This document shows, one piece after another, positions 34,826-44,611 of a DNA stretch of 64,000 bases. The notes beneath the pieces were generated by a model that saw only the letters and a list, made by a program, of their open reading frames with translations, was not told the origin of the DNA and made no database searches. The stretch comes from Candidatus Zixiibacteriota bacterium. Its GTDB lineage: Bacteria > Zixibacteria > MSB-5A5 > UBA10806 > 4484-95. The stretch is from positions 35,460-99,459 of the forward strand of contig JAAEQD010000049.1 in the NCBI GenBank assembly GCA_024231855.1, written 5' to 3'. Position 1 is the first letter of the stretch. Each line of letters opens with the position of its first letter. Both the position numbers and the translations under genes were made by a program.

Positions 34826-37435
34826 ATGACATCAGGCAAACCAGGCGACGATAATAACAACAAGGCTTCTAAAATTACGATTGGGGCTTTGATCTCTCAT
34901 TATCGAATCTCAAAGAAAATCGGATCGGGCGGGATGGGCGATGTGTATTTGGCTGATGATACAAGACTTGATCGCCAGGTTGCCTTGAAGTTTTTACCGG
35001 GCTGGCTTAAGGATAACTCCGAAGCTCAGAATATACTTATTAATGAAGCAAGAGCGGCATCTAAAGTAAACCACCCTAATCTGGTTTCTATATATTCTAT
35101 CGAACGAATCGATGATCAGGATTTCATTGTGATGGAATTCGTTGAAGGTAATCGTCTCTCGGATATAATCAATGAATCTTCATTCAGCCTGGAATTGAAA
35201 ATTAATATTATTTCTCAAATATTCAGTGGATTAGAAGCAGCGCACGAGAGAGGCATTATACATCGGGATATAAAGCCGGAGAATATAATTATCACGAACT
35301 CGGGACAGGCAAAAATACTGGATTTCGGTTTAGCTGTTTGCAGGGATTCACGAATTGAATCAGAGACGAGCAAAATATCGAGTACTTTATTATACTCATC
35401 TCCAGAGCAGATGCAAAATCAGGCTATCGATAATCGTAGCGATATATTTTCTCTGGGCGTTTTAATGTATGAGTTATTTTCCGGAGAGTTGCCGTTTAAG
35501 GGTGAATATGAAGCGGCTGTAATTTATTCAATTATCAACGAACAACCATCGCCGATAACAGGCGGAACTCCAGAAAAAATAGTCGGCATTATATTTAAAG
35601 CCCTGGAGAAAAGCCCGGGAAAAAGATATCAGAACATGTCCCGGCTTATTGCGGATTTGGAAAACTATAAAGATGATGATGCCGCTGAGAACAATGCTTC
35701 TGAAAGATTTGACATCAGAAAACAACTATTAAGAACTGTATCGATCTTATCTTCTCTTATTATTATTAGCGCGATTACATACCTTGTCTTCATAAAGGAT
35801 AATTCAACTGATGAATCCAAGCAAAAAATGCTGGCCGTACTGCCTTTGGAAAACCTTGGCCAGCCGGAAAATGAGTATTTTGCCGATGGCATGACAGATG
35901 CAATTATCACCGAATTGTTGAAATCATCAACTATTGGCGTTATATCTTTGACCAGCACTATTAAGTATAAAGGCACCGGTAAAGACATTAGGCAGATCGG
36001 CCGCGAATTAGGGGTCGACTATGTTTTGATGGGCACGATACAGTGGATAGAAGATGATAACGTAAAGCAAATTAGAATTAGTCCCAAACTTATTAAGGTT
36101 GAAGATAACACCTATTTATGGGCGGAGACCTACGAGCCGAAGTCGGCCGAGGTAATCAATTCCCAGAATGATATCGCGAAAGATGTATCATCCGCCCTTG
36201 ATGTAAAATTCGCCCAGCAATCCGGCTCGGGAACCACGCGATTATTAACGGAGAATATAGAAGCATTTGATTACTACTTAAAGGGCAATATATATTTTTA
36301 TAAGGGCTGGGAAGAGAGGGATCTTTTTATAGCCGCGGAGATGTATGATAAAGCCATTAAACTTGATCCTGAATTTGCCGTTGCTTACGCGATGCTATCC
36401 AGAGTTCACGCTTGTTTGTACTGGGAACTCTATGACCGCAGCGAATCCCGTATAAACCTGGCCAGGGAGATGGTCGATAAGGCGTTGGATCTTGCCCCCG
36501 GATTAATGGAAGCGAAACTCGCGCTCGGAACTTATTACTACAGCAGGATGGATTATGAGCCCGCCTTAGATCTTTTCCTGGAAATAATGCGAAATCAGCC
36601 TAATAATATCGATGCCATTGCGGCCGTGGCCGGCGTTTATCGGCGGCAAGGGATGCTCGATCAGGCCGTTGGGCTGTATCTTCAAGCGTTCAAACTTGAT
36701 CCGCGCTCGTATACGAAAGCCTTTGATGTTGGCTTAACATATGGCATGATGCGTCTGTACCCCGAGGCAATTTCATACCTGGACAAATCGATCGATCTGG
36801 CGCCCGACGAGCAGATGTCATATATCCTAAAGGCATGGCTGTATTTATTCTGGGAAGGGGATATTACACGGGCAAAGATTATCATAGATGAAGCGTCGAA
36901 GATAACGAATTTGGAACAATCCGAATATTATTGGTGGCTATCGAGAATTATCGAAAGCGACTATCAGGAAGCTATTAAGAAAGCCCATTTAAAATCAGAT
37001 ACCTCATCCTATTACCTGCATCTGGCGCGGCTTTATCGATTGAGCGGTAACGCGGAAAAACAAGCCGCCTATTATGATTCCGCCCGAATCGTACTTGAAG
37101 CCAAAATACTGCGTCAGCCCGAAAATGCCAGATTGCATAGTCAAATGGGATTAGCCTACGCCGGCTTAGGAAATAAAAAGCCGGCAATTGAGCATGGCAC
37201 CAAAGCTACATCATTACTCACGCCTGCCAACGAGGCAATCTATTCATTGTTTTTTCTCGTTAATCTTGCTGAAATATTCGTGTTGGTTGGTGAATATGAG
37301 AGGGCTGTCGAACAGCTTGAATTCTCATTGAATATTCCGGGTTTTGTGAGCGCGCCATATCTAAACAGGGATCCGGTATGGGACCCTATTCGCGAAAATT
37401 CACATTTCAAACAATTACTCAATAGTGACAACTAA
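34826..37435 (+). CDS. membrane Ser/Thr protein kinase with TolB-like and TPR domains
   Basis: 869 residues. Kinase domain about 23-285: glycine loop GSGGMGDVY, VALKF (ATP-binding Lys), HRDIKPENI (catalytic loop), DFGLA, SPEQ, and RSDIFSLGVLMYEL, so it should be active. One transmembrane helix (about 304-325) follows. The outer part begins with a TolB-N-like domain (MLAVLPLENLGQPENEYFADGMTDAI) and continues with about eight TPR units to the end. This architecture is common for sensory kinases in Gemmatimonadota- and Zixibacteria-like genomes. The gene ends 4 bases into a convergent sigma-54 activator gene. Confidence 0.9.
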   Translation: MTSGKPGDDNNNKASKITIGALISHYRISKKIGSGGMGDVYLADDTRLDRQVALKFLPGWLKDNSEAQNILINEARAASKVNHPNLVSIYSIERIDDQDFIVMEFVEGNRLSDIINESSFSLELKINIISQIFSGLEAAHERGIIHRDIKPENIIITNSGQAKILDFGLAVCRDSRIESETSKISSTLLYSSPEQMQNQAIDNRSDIFSLGVLMYELFSGELPFKGEYEAAVIYSIINEQPSPITGGTPEKIVGIIFKALEKSPGKRYQNMSRLIADLENYKDDDAAENNASERFDIRKQLLRTVSILSSLIIISAITYLVFIKDNSTDESKQKMLAVLPLENLGQPENEYFADGMTDAIITELLKSSTIGVISLTSTIKYKGTGKDIRQIGRELGVDYVLMGTIQWIEDDNVKQIRISPKLIKVEDNTYLWAETYEPKSAEVINSQNDIAKDVSSALDVKFAQQSGSGTTRLLTENIEAFDYYLKGNIYFYKGWEERDLFIAAEMYDKAIKLDPEFAVAYAMLSRVHACLYWELYDRSESRINLAREMVDKALDLAPGLMEAKLALGTYYYSRMDYEPALDLFLEIMRNQPNNIDAIAAVAGVYRRQGMLDQAVGLYLQAFKLDPRSYTKAFDVGLTYGMMRLYPEAISYLDKSIDLAPDEQMSYILKAWLYLFWEGDITRAKIIIDEASKITNLEQSEYYWWLSRIIESDYQEAIKKAHLKSDTSSYYLHLARLYRLSGNAEKQAAYYDSARIVLEAKILRQPENARLHSQMGLAYAGLGNKKPAIEHGTKATSLLTPANEAIYSLFFLVNLAEIFVLVGEYERAVEQLEFSLNIPGFVSAPYLNRDPVWDPIRENSHFKQLLNSDN

Positions 37436-39018
37436 TTATCATCTCTGGGAATTGCTAAATTATATCTGGTGATTTTGTCTTTCAAGCCCTTCCTGGTAAG
37501 GCCCAATACTTTTGAGGATTGAGAAATATTGCTATTGTACTCCTTCAAGGTGGCTACGATAATATCGCGTTCTACTTTTTCTACGATATCCTTTAATTTA
37601 CCCTGGCGTTCGATTGATTCGGTAATTATATCAGTTGAAACTACGAGTTCGGTTGATATATGTTCAAAACCTATCTCGCCATCCGAACCGCATACTATGG
37701 CGGCCCGTTCCAATTCATGTTCTAATTGCCGAACATTCCCCGGCCAATCGTAATTGATTAGAACATCGATAACTTCAGATGTAACTCTAAGGTTGTCTTT
37801 GCCGGTTTTAATCCTCAGAAGTCCGAGGAAGTGATCTGTTAGAAGCGGGATATCTTCTTTTCTATTTCTTAATGGCGGAACCTCGATTAAAAGAGTACTC
37901 AATCGATAAAACAGATCCTCCCTGAATGAACTATCCTTAATAGACTCTTTCAGGTCTTTATTTGTCGCCGAGATAACCCTAATATCGACATGATCCGTTT
38001 TGGAAGCGCCGATAGGCCTTATTTCGCCGTCTTGTATAACTCGCAATATCGCGGCCTGGGTAGAGGGCGGCGCGTCTCCTATTTCATCCAAAAAAATAGT
38101 GCCGCCGTCGGCCTCTTTAAACAAGCCGGCTTTATCTCCTACAGCGCCGGTGAATGAACCCTTGATATGGCCGAAGAGTTCGGATTCAAGTAATGATTCG
38201 GTTTTTACTCCACAGTTTTTAATGACAAGCGGCTTGTTCTTGCGCGGGCTATTGTGATGTATCGCCTTGGCAATTAGCTCCTTGCCTGTGCCCGTTTCAC
38301 CGGTGATTAATACCGGTGAATCGGCATTGCTAAACTTGGAAACCAGAGTTAAAACTTGTTTCATCGCTTGTGATTTGCCGATAATGTTTTCAAAACTGAA
38401 GCCTGAAGTTATCTCGCTTCTTAATTTTAGATTCTCCTCTTTAAGCTTTTTATGCGACAGATCAAGCATTTCATTTTTTTCCGCCAACTCTACCATCAAC
38501 CTGGTATTAGCCAAAATCTGGGCGGCCTGCGAGGCGACAATCCCCGTTAAACGACACTCATCATCAGTAAAAGGTTTTTTTCGATCGCTTCGTATTAATG
38601 TTGTTAAACCAATGATATCGTCTCTTATCACCATAGGGAAGGCGATAATCGATTTGAATTGACCATTTTGGGAATCCAATTTTGGGAATCTGTCATCGCT
38701 GTCGAGGTCATCGACTTTGAGCATCTCTTTGAATTTCAATACCCAACCGGAGATCTGTTCATTAACTTTGTAGGGAACCGAACTCTCACCGCGCTCGATA
38801 TCGCGCACGACTGTGACCAGATCCTCATCTTTCATCGCGGCAACGAGATTGATGACACCTTGATCGGCGTCGGTAACTTTAATCAGCTCGCTTATCACAA
38901 CTGACATTATATGATTGGTTTCGCGGATTTTACTGATATTCAGAATTAGGTTATTAATGATTCTCAGTTCATCGAGGGCTTTCTTCAATTCGCTGATTTC
39001 TGGATCGTTGCGGGGCAT
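37432..39018 (-). CDS. sigma-54-dependent transcriptional activator with GAF domain
   Basis: 528 residues. N-terminal GAF sensor (about 20-175), coiled linker (about 178-205), AAA+ core (about 210-440) with Walker A GETGTGKE, GSFTGA (the sigma-54 contact loop, Ser replacing the usual Ala of GAFTGA), Walker B GGTIFLDEIGDA, and an Arg finger region FREDLFYRL. The C-terminal Fis-type helix-turn-helix (NISQSSKVLGLTRKGLKDKI) binds enhancer DNA. The GAF signal is unknown. Targets could include the sigma-54 promoter of the flagellin gene at 56033, but that is a guess. Confidence 0.93.
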   Translation of the reverse strand: MPRNDPEISELKKALDELRIINNLILNISKIRETNHIMSVVISELIKVTDADQGVINLVAAMKDEDLVTVVRDIERGESSVPYKVNEQISGWVLKFKEMLKVDDLDSDDRFPKLDSQNGQFKSIIAFPMVIRDDIIGLTTLIRSDRKKPFTDDECRLTGIVASQAAQILANTRLMVELAEKNEMLDLSHKKLKEENLKLRSEITSGFSFENIIGKSQAMKQVLTLVSKFSNADSPVLITGETGTGKELIAKAIHHNSPRKNKPLVIKNCGVKTESLLESELFGHIKGSFTGAVGDKAGLFKEADGGTIFLDEIGDAPPSTQAAILRVIQDGEIRPIGASKTDHVDIRVISATNKDLKESIKDSSFREDLFYRLSTLLIEVPPLRNRKEDIPLLTDHFLGLLRIKTGKDNLRVTSEVIDVLINYDWPGNVRQLEHELERAAIVCGSDGEIGFEHISTELVVSTDIITESIERQGKLKDIVEKVERDIIVATLKEYNSNISQSSKVLGLTRKGLKDKITRYNLAIPRDDN

Positions 39019-39325
39019 TGTTCACTCCAATTGACAAACGCGATAAGCTATTATTGCACCAATGCAAAGTATTTGTCAATCATATATTACTGCCGGGTAA
39101 CGGATTTAGCGGATGGATATTTACTACTCAAACGGATATTAAATATACGCGACAACCATAGTAATTGGGGCCGCCGAACAACTGTTAATTCATTAACCAA
39201 TAATATATTACGGATATTGCGACTTTTGGGCATGATAGATGCTTTATAGGCAAATAGTGCCGGTATATGCGAATACACAAACCTGGAACTAAAAGGCGGG
39301 ATAGTTAACCTTAAGGGAGGAAATC
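39019..39325. other. divergent intergenic region
   Basis: No gene. It separates the sigma-54 activator from a lipoprotein gene reading right. A weak GG-N10-GC pattern lies at about 39229-39242, too poor to call. Confidence 0.4.
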
Positions 39326-39790
39326 ATGGAAAAACTATTGAATTTTAAAATAGCCTGGGTGGTAACCTGCCTGGCTTTAGCCGGAATTTTGAACAATTGC
39401 AGCATGGTTGGTTATGGAGCCGGCTCATTATGTGATATTCAAACACGAACCGTAAATAAGGAAAAGCTTGAAAAGTTAGAAAGAGGCTCGGATGTAACTT
39501 TGGTTTTAAGAGATAGCACCGCCATAAATGGAAGTTATCTCAATCTATCGAGTTATGACTATTTACAGAAAAGGACTATATTTTTTAGGGATTCAACAGG
39601 ATTCAAAACACTGTCTTTGAACAAGATTAGCCGTATCGAAACTCCCCAAAAGCCAAACGCGAAAGAATTACTAGCTGGGGTAGGCCTGGTCGTCGATATC
39701 GCCCTAGTTGTTTGTTTGATTTCGTTTTGCTCGTGGGATGGTATGGATTGGAGTTTTTTATTTGAGGAAGACTGGTTGCTGGATGAGTGA
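39326..39790 (+). CDS. putative lipoprotein, unknown function
   Basis: 154 residues, ATG after GGGAGG. A signal helix ends LAGILNNC, a weak lipobox. The mature part contains RGSDVTLVLRDSTAINGSYL, resembling small beta-barrel (SH3-like) modules seen in envelope proteins of this type of genome, and a late hydrophobic segment (LLAGVGLVVDIALVVCLISF). The acidic end (FEEDWLLDE) is unusual. Function not recognised. Confidence 0.6.
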   Translation: MEKLLNFKIAWVVTCLALAGILNNCSMVGYGAGSLCDIQTRTVNKEKLEKLERGSDVTLVLRDSTAINGSYLNLSSYDYLQKRTIFFRDSTGFKTLSLNKISRIETPQKPNAKELLAGVGLVVDIALVVCLISFCSWDGMDWSFLFEEDWLLDE

Positions 39791-39923
39791 CCAACACCAT
39801 GATTGTCAAGGAATCCACCAATTTAATGTCAAACCTACATATAGCCGGGAGGTGATGCGATTTGAGCAAAAATATAGTTAGACAGAACACAGTTTTCAAC
39901 CAACTTAATCGGAGGTAATTAAA

Positions 39924-41147
39924 ATGAAATGGATAATATTATTAACGATTACGATTTTTACCTTTGGCTTGATGTTTATCGGTTGCGATAAAACCAATAT
40001 TCTATCGGGCTATGACACGGTCGACGAAGAAACATACGAACTGGGGCCATTATACTGCGCGGCTCCGCCACCATCACCCCTTGTTACCGTTGAGGCCGCC
40101 GATCAGCAATTGACTTTATGGCCATATTTCGGCAATGATTTATATGGTAATCCGCATGATCCGATTAACCTGATATTTGTGGGCCAGGCCGATCCAAGGA
40201 ACTTAAGAGCCGCCCTTATGTCACTGGATGGAGACCGGACGGCTTTTGGTTTTCCGGCAGATTTCCCTTTCAATTGTACATGGCGCGATTGTATGGGTGA
40301 TATTCAATCAGGTTACGCCGAACCCGACGGTTGGACCGGCAATACGATTCAACTCGAATGCGGCGATTACCAACAAGTACGATTCCATCTTAGGTTTTTT
40401 AAAGCCGGCGAATGGACAATCGGAAACTGTCATATTGAGTTTTTAATTCCCGGCACAACGCAACATCAGGTACTGAGCTGGGAGTTGGCCGAGCAATTGG
40501 TAACCGCGGATTTCGTGCGAAGCGGATTACTCGATCCAGCCATGCCCGTAATTCCCGCGATTGGTATTAACGATTCTCCATGGCGTGAGATTCCTCCTTA
40601 TATCTACAACGAGCTTCCGGTCGAACTGAAAATGCTCACAGGCGGGCCTTTGGGTGATGTTTCAGATCCGGTTCCGTTATGGACCGATGGCAACGCGACA
40701 ATATTGAATATGGCGCAGAGTATGGAATGGACTCCTTTCGAGGATCATCAAAGCATTACCATTGATTTCAACCAGGTGGTTCCCAAACCATTTTGTAACG
40801 GGGAAGGTTATGACTACGTGTTTGTGCAAGGGCCGATATATATGAATCAGATTTCAAAACTGAGTTATCACGGCCAATATTCAAGCAGGTTCACTGCTAG
40901 CGGCTGGCTTGATATAACGCCGGTAGATATATCAACCGACCCGCCCACGCCTCTTTGCGAACCTTACCGGGCCAAGATTCGCCAGATTCAAGCTACCCGG
41001 CTGAGTGATAGAGCATCGCTGGCTTATTATTTTATTTACCAGCACGAAATTCCCGATGAAGGCTCCTATAGGGGATATATGGTTTCCGAGATGAGAATCG
41101 GCCCGCATGATAATAACCATTACGCTTTAAACGTCGAATGCGAATAA
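39924..41147 (+). CDS. large lipoprotein, unknown function
   Basis: 407 residues, ATG after GGAGG. Signal helix with lipobox FIGC at about 18-21. The mature part starts acidic and is beta-rich with several Cys (CTWRDCMGD, ECGDYQQ, NCHIEF). Residues about 50-200 resemble secreted proteins that carry a host-specific beta-sandwich before a general domain. No catalytic motif seen. Own terminator at 41184. Confidence 0.6.
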   Translation: MKWIILLTITIFTFGLMFIGCDKTNILSGYDTVDEETYELGPLYCAAPPPSPLVTVEAADQQLTLWPYFGNDLYGNPHDPINLIFVGQADPRNLRAALMSLDGDRTAFGFPADFPFNCTWRDCMGDIQSGYAEPDGWTGNTIQLECGDYQQVRFHLRFFKAGEWTIGNCHIEFLIPGTTQHQVLSWELAEQLVTADFVRSGLLDPAMPVIPAIGINDSPWREIPPYIYNELPVELKMLTGGPLGDVSDPVPLWTDGNATILNMAQSMEWTPFEDHQSITIDFNQVVPKPFCNGEGYDYVFVQGPIYMNQISKLSYHGQYSSRFTASGWLDITPVDISTDPPTPLCEPYRAKIRQIQATRLSDRASLAYYFIYQHEIPDEGSYRGYMVSEMRIGPHDNNHYALNVECE

Positions 41148-41183
41148 TTGTGAATACTGATTAAACACGATGGTTCTAGAACG

Positions 41184-41240
41184 AGCCGCAAAGCTGAAGT
41201 GTAAATCAAGAGTCAACAGCACAGCTATGCGGCTTTTTAT
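41184..41240 (+). terminator. rho-independent terminator with long loop
   Basis: AGCCGCA-A-AGCTG pairs with CAGCT-A-TGCGGCT across a loop of about 26 bases, followed by a T run. Confidence 0.6.
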
Positions 41241-41604
41241 ATTTAACGGTTAAAAACATAATAAGGCGTGGCTTAATAATATTTGCGTTAACGATAGAGC
41301 ATAGTTCATGTACACTCTTATGATAGACCAATCCCCATTCATAAGCCCGGAAGATTTATAAACGGCGTCAGTGGGTGGGTAATCCCACGGAATATAAAAT
41401 AGTTGATACGCTACGCCGAAAGCGGCTTTAATTCGTATTGAAAAGTCATTGGATCCGGATCTGATGCGGCTTAAGCTAATGAAATATTTAAACGTTTACT
41501 AAACTTAAATATGTTCTAAAAGAACCATTATATACAATTCGTTATTTGCATTGTAATCAGCCAAAATCATTAAGTCAAATCACATACAATTCTATGTATT
41601 TGAA

Positions 41605-41631
41605 AAGGGGTGGAAGCTTTTTCCACCCCTT
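41605..41631 (-). terminator. rho-independent terminator of the outer-membrane-like protein gene
   Basis: 11-bp perfect stem AAGGGGTGGAA/TTCCACCCCTT with a 5-base loop; on the minus strand it ends in a T run. Confidence 0.8.
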
Positions 41632-41660
41632 GGTATCCTTGGCCTTGAAGTTACTTGATA

Positions 41661-42230
41661 CTATAGTCTGCGCTTCCCTTTGCTAATCGCGTAGCCCATG
41701 ATAAACGATACCCGGTCGCCCTCGGGGCTTTTTGCGTAAACCAGATTTAAAGGAATACTTACTCCGCCGTAGTTGAAACTTTTGCCAACTCCAATAACCA
41801 GTGATGTGCTGATTGGATCTTTTCCGCCGGTAGCCAGTAAATTGGGACCCAAGCCAAATTCAATGCCGTTGGGAAAGCGCACACCCATGGCTAATGTGGC
41901 GCTGGGTATTACCTTACCATACTCCACGCCGGCTACCAGAGGCACAAACTGAACGACAAATTGTGGCCCGCCACCATCAGGAATAACCTGATACTCGAAA
42001 TGCCAGCCAAACTGACTCAGTACGCGATCCATTTCCTTATCCCTCAACTCGTCGTAGAAGGCGTTTTCCCCCGGCACAAAGGTGATTCCCAGACGGGGTC
42101 CCCCCAGATTCCTCTGAGCGAAGACTACCTGATCATCCGGGGATATCATCTGAGCGTTTACTGGCGTTATCAAGGCGATTAAATACGTCGCCAGCGCCAG
42201 CATGATTGTTGGAAAATAACGAGCAAACAT
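41661..42230 (-). CDS. small outer-membrane-like beta-barrel protein
   Basis: 189 residues, ATG after AAGGAGG. Signal peptide 1-26 (ends VNAQ). The mature part is a series of amphipathic strands (RLGITFVPG, FEYQVIPDGGGPQFVVQFVPLVAGVEYG, TSLVIGVGKSFNYGGVSIPLNLVYA). The end GDRVSFIMGYAISKGKRRL lacks the usual final Phe of barrel proteins. Function unknown. It stands alone between terminators. Confidence 0.65.
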   Translation of the reverse strand: MFARYFPTIMLALATYLIALITPVNAQMISPDDQVVFAQRNLGGPRLGITFVPGENAFYDELRDKEMDRVLSQFGWHFEYQVIPDGGGPQFVVQFVPLVAGVEYGKVIPSATLAMGVRFPNGIEFGLGPNLLATGGKDPISTSLVIGVGKSFNYGGVSIPLNLVYAKSPEGDRVSFIMGYAISKGKRRL

Positions 42231-42888
42231 AATGACCTCCTTTTTTTTACTCGTTCATTTCTGTCTCACTGATTAATAAAGCAATAGTAATGCCCAATCG
42301 GCCGAGTTGATGTAATTTTTATATCTGATTGATAGATAAGGATATAGGTTGACAGTCCAAAACCATCGTTTTCTTTGTGTTGGTTAGTAGGTATCCATTA
42401 AACGTAATGATCCTGCCCAGCAAAAGCCATATTATTGTCATATCATATAATAGCCCATTCCATACATTATACAACTCTAAGATACAAGCTTTACCACGAA
42501 ATTTAATAATAATCTATTTAGGCTCCATTTTAACAATTACTAATTAAATCATGGATTGAGACGATATATATGCTATATGCGGATTCGACCTAAGACCCGT
42601 TTATCAAACAGGATTGGCGTTTAATCGGTAGTTTATTTTCATGATACCCGACATTTACCTTGACAATAGAAATCAAGCGGATATTTTAGGTGGGAAAGGA
42701 TAAATCTGAAATGCAACTTAATAACATCGGAGGGGACAGCAGTAAAGAATAAACCTTGTAGTTTATTGTAATTTCATTAAAGGTATTCACATTTGAAAAT
42801 GTCTTCGTTTAAAAGGTTAGAATTGTCGCGTTACTTCTGCCTCTTGGGAAGCATTGTTCGAAAAAAATGTTAAAAAGAAGAGGTTAAA
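42231..42888. other. long intergenic region ahead of the RNA-binding protein gene
   Basis: No gene recognised. A promoter candidate (42660-42687) would give the RRM gene a leader of about 190 bases, long enough for structure-based control as in cold-shock-type genes. Confidence 0.4.
42660..42687 (+). promoter_or_regulatory. candidate sigma-70 promoter of the RRM gene
   Basis: TTGACA (42660-42665), 16-base spacer, TATTTT (42682-42687). Confidence 0.4.
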
Positions 42889-43161
42889 GTGCAAAGCAGC
42901 AATCTTTATGTAGGAAATCTTACTTACTCGGTAAGCAACGATCAGTTGGAAGAGTTATTCGGCAATTATGGTGAAGTCAAGAGAGTCAATATTATCGGTG
43001 ATAAAGGTTTTGGATTCGTCGAGATGGGCACCACAGAGGAAGCCGAAAAGGCTATGGAAGCTTTAAATGGAACGGATTTCGAAGGCCGCACCATCAAAAT
43101 CGATGAAGCTCGCCCCCGTCAGGATAAACCGAGAAGAGACAATTACCGCAACAGGTATTAG
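42889..43161 (+). CDS. single-RRM RNA-binding protein
   Basis: 90 residues, GTG start after AGAGG. One RNA-recognition motif with RNP2 LYVGNL and RNP1 KGFGFVEM, both with the aromatic residues needed to stack RNA bases. A short Arg/Lys-rich tail (RQDKPRRDNYRNRY) follows. Bacterial RRM proteins of this kind are often induced by cold and bind RNA without strong sequence preference. A strong terminator follows. Confidence 0.92.
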   Translation: MQSSNLYVGNLTYSVSNDQLEELFGNYGEVKRVNIIGDKGFGFVEMGTTEEAEKAMEALNGTDFEGRTIKIDEARPRQDKPRRDNYRNRY

Positions 43162-43216
43162 TCCTGTTTTAAAATACATTCTTGGCTTTGATGTTTTGAT
43201 TCAAAGCGAATCTTAC

Positions 43217-43245
43217 AGCCCCGGTTCCGACCGGGGCTTCTTTTT
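43217..43245 (+). terminator. rho-independent terminator of the RRM gene
   Basis: 8-bp stem AGCCCCGG/CCGGGGCT, 6-base loop, followed by TTCTTTTTG. Confidence 0.85.
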
Positions 43246-43319
43246 GCTTTATACTATGGATTATCATGGAGTTAAAGAATAATCTCGGGGCGGATTGTCA
43301 CTGATATCAGCCTAAGTCG

Positions 43320-43403
43320 TTGGATGGTATATTAGAAGCCTTGAAAGATTTCAGTATCGATGTCGATGATAACACCGAGAAAGTGAAGATTTTCTGCGAG
43401 TAA
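43320..43403 (+). other. short coding-like fragment
   Basis: 27 codons ending EALKDFSIDVDDNTEKVKIF then Cys-Glu and TAA look protein-like, but there is no ribosome-binding site or proper start and the frame is closed upstream. It may be the tail of a lost gene. The rest of 43162-43468 holds two terminators and nothing else. Confidence 0.2.
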
Positions 43404-43420
43404 TAAAATTGCATTACAAA

Positions 43421-43444
43421 AAGGGCGGTCATTAGACCGCCCTT
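43421..43444 (-). terminator. rho-independent terminator of the decarboxylase operon
   Basis: Perfect 10-bp stem AAGGGCGGTC/GACCGCCCTT, 4-base loop, T run on the minus strand. Confidence 0.85.
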
Positions 43445-43468
43445 ATAATTATCGATTATTCTTCTCCC

Positions 43469-44599
43469 CTACTTCATCAACAGCGCAAGGAACACACCTG
43501 CCGCAACCGCCGAGCCGATAACACCGGCCACATTGGGGCCCATGGCGGGCATCAATGGGTTAACCCGGCCATCGGTGTTGTCGGAAACGAATTTCTGAAC
43601 CACCCGGGCCGCCATCGGAACCGCCGAAACACCGGCCGCCCCGATACAGGGATTAATCTTCTTGCCCTCGGCTAAAAACAGATTAATAATCTTGGCGAAA
43701 ATAACGCCGCCGGCCGTACTGAACGAAAAAGCAACCGCGCCCAGAACCAGAATCAGGAGTGTCTTATAGGTCAGGAAATAAGCCGCGCCCATTGTCGCAC
43801 CGACTGCCAGGCCCAGAAATATCGTGACGATATCAATCAAAGCGCCGCCGGCTGTCTTGCGCAGCCTCTCAGTCACGCCGCTTTCCCGAAGTAAGTTACC
43901 AAACATCAGCAGGCCGATAAGAGGCGCCGCCGATGGTATCGCCAACGAAGCCACGATCCCGGTTACCAGCGGAAATAAAATCACGGCCGTTTTCGATACA
44001 TGTATCGCCTGCGGCATATCGATTTCGCGTTCTTTCTTGCTGGTCAACATCCGCATAATTGGCGGCTGGATAATCGGCACCAGCGACATATAGCTGTAGG
44101 CCGCTACAGCAATCGGTCCCAAAAGATGAGGCGCCAACTGGCTGGCCAGGAAAATCGAGGTCGGGCCATCCGCCCCGCCGATTATGCCAATACTGGCCGC
44201 TTCTTCAATGGTGAAGCCAAGGAAATAGAATGCGCCGATGGCAGCAACGAATATCCCCAACTGCGCCGCTGCGCCTAATAGGAATGTCAGCGGTCGTCCA
44301 AGCAGGGGCCGAAAATCGGTGAGTACGCCAACACCTAAGAAGATGATTGGTGGCAGCAATTCAGTTTTAATGCCGCTCTCGTAGATCAGGTTCATTATCC
44401 CATGACCGTATGAACCCATCTCCGCCAATGGCAAATTAGCTAAAATAGTACCGAAACCGATTGGTATTAGCAAGAGCGGCTCATATTGCTTGGTGATAGC
44501 CAGGTATATCAGAACCCCGGCTACGAGAAACATGACCCAATTGCCAAAACTCAGATTGGCGAAACCGGATTGTTGTATCAGTTCGACAAATGCATCCAT
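43469..44599 (-). CDS. oadB: Na+-translocating decarboxylase beta subunit
   Basis: 376 residues with about ten membrane helices. The family hallmarks are present: FLGVGVLTDFRPLLGRP, IGIIGGADGPTSIFLASQL (with the conserved Asp of GGADGPT), GAAGVSAVPMAARV, and the terminal HxxG-like segment replaced by NPLMPAMGPNVAGVIGSAVAAG. The subunit decarboxylates the carboxybiotin carried by the alpha subunit and pumps Na+ outwards across the inner membrane. Last gene of the gamma-alpha-beta operon, 12 bases after the alpha gene. Confidence 0.95.
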   Translation of the reverse strand: MDAFVELIQQSGFANLSFGNWVMFLVAGVLIYLAITKQYEPLLLIPIGFGTILANLPLAEMGSYGHGIMNLIYESGIKTELLPPIIFLGVGVLTDFRPLLGRPLTFLLGAAAQLGIFVAAIGAFYFLGFTIEEAASIGIIGGADGPTSIFLASQLAPHLLGPIAVAAYSYMSLVPIIQPPIMRMLTSKKEREIDMPQAIHVSKTAVILFPLVTGIVASLAIPSAAPLIGLLMFGNLLRESGVTERLRKTAGGALIDIVTIFLGLAVGATMGAAYFLTYKTLLILVLGAVAFSFSTAGGVIFAKIINLFLAEGKKINPCIGAAGVSAVPMAARVVQKFVSDNTDGRVNPLMPAMGPNVAGVIGSAVAAGVFLALLMK

Positions 44600-44611
44600 A
44601 GGTGCAACCCC

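Larger units (their letters stand above)
41148..41660. other. intergenic region between convergent genes
   Basis: No gene. It holds two terminators, one for each side (41184-41240 and 41605-41631). Confidence 0.5.

Noticed and set aside
39229..39245. GG-N10-GC pattern as a sigma-54 promoter for the lipoprotein at 39326
   Set aside because: The spacing fits, but three of the consensus bases are wrong (GGGCAT ... ATGCT), so it is no better than chance.
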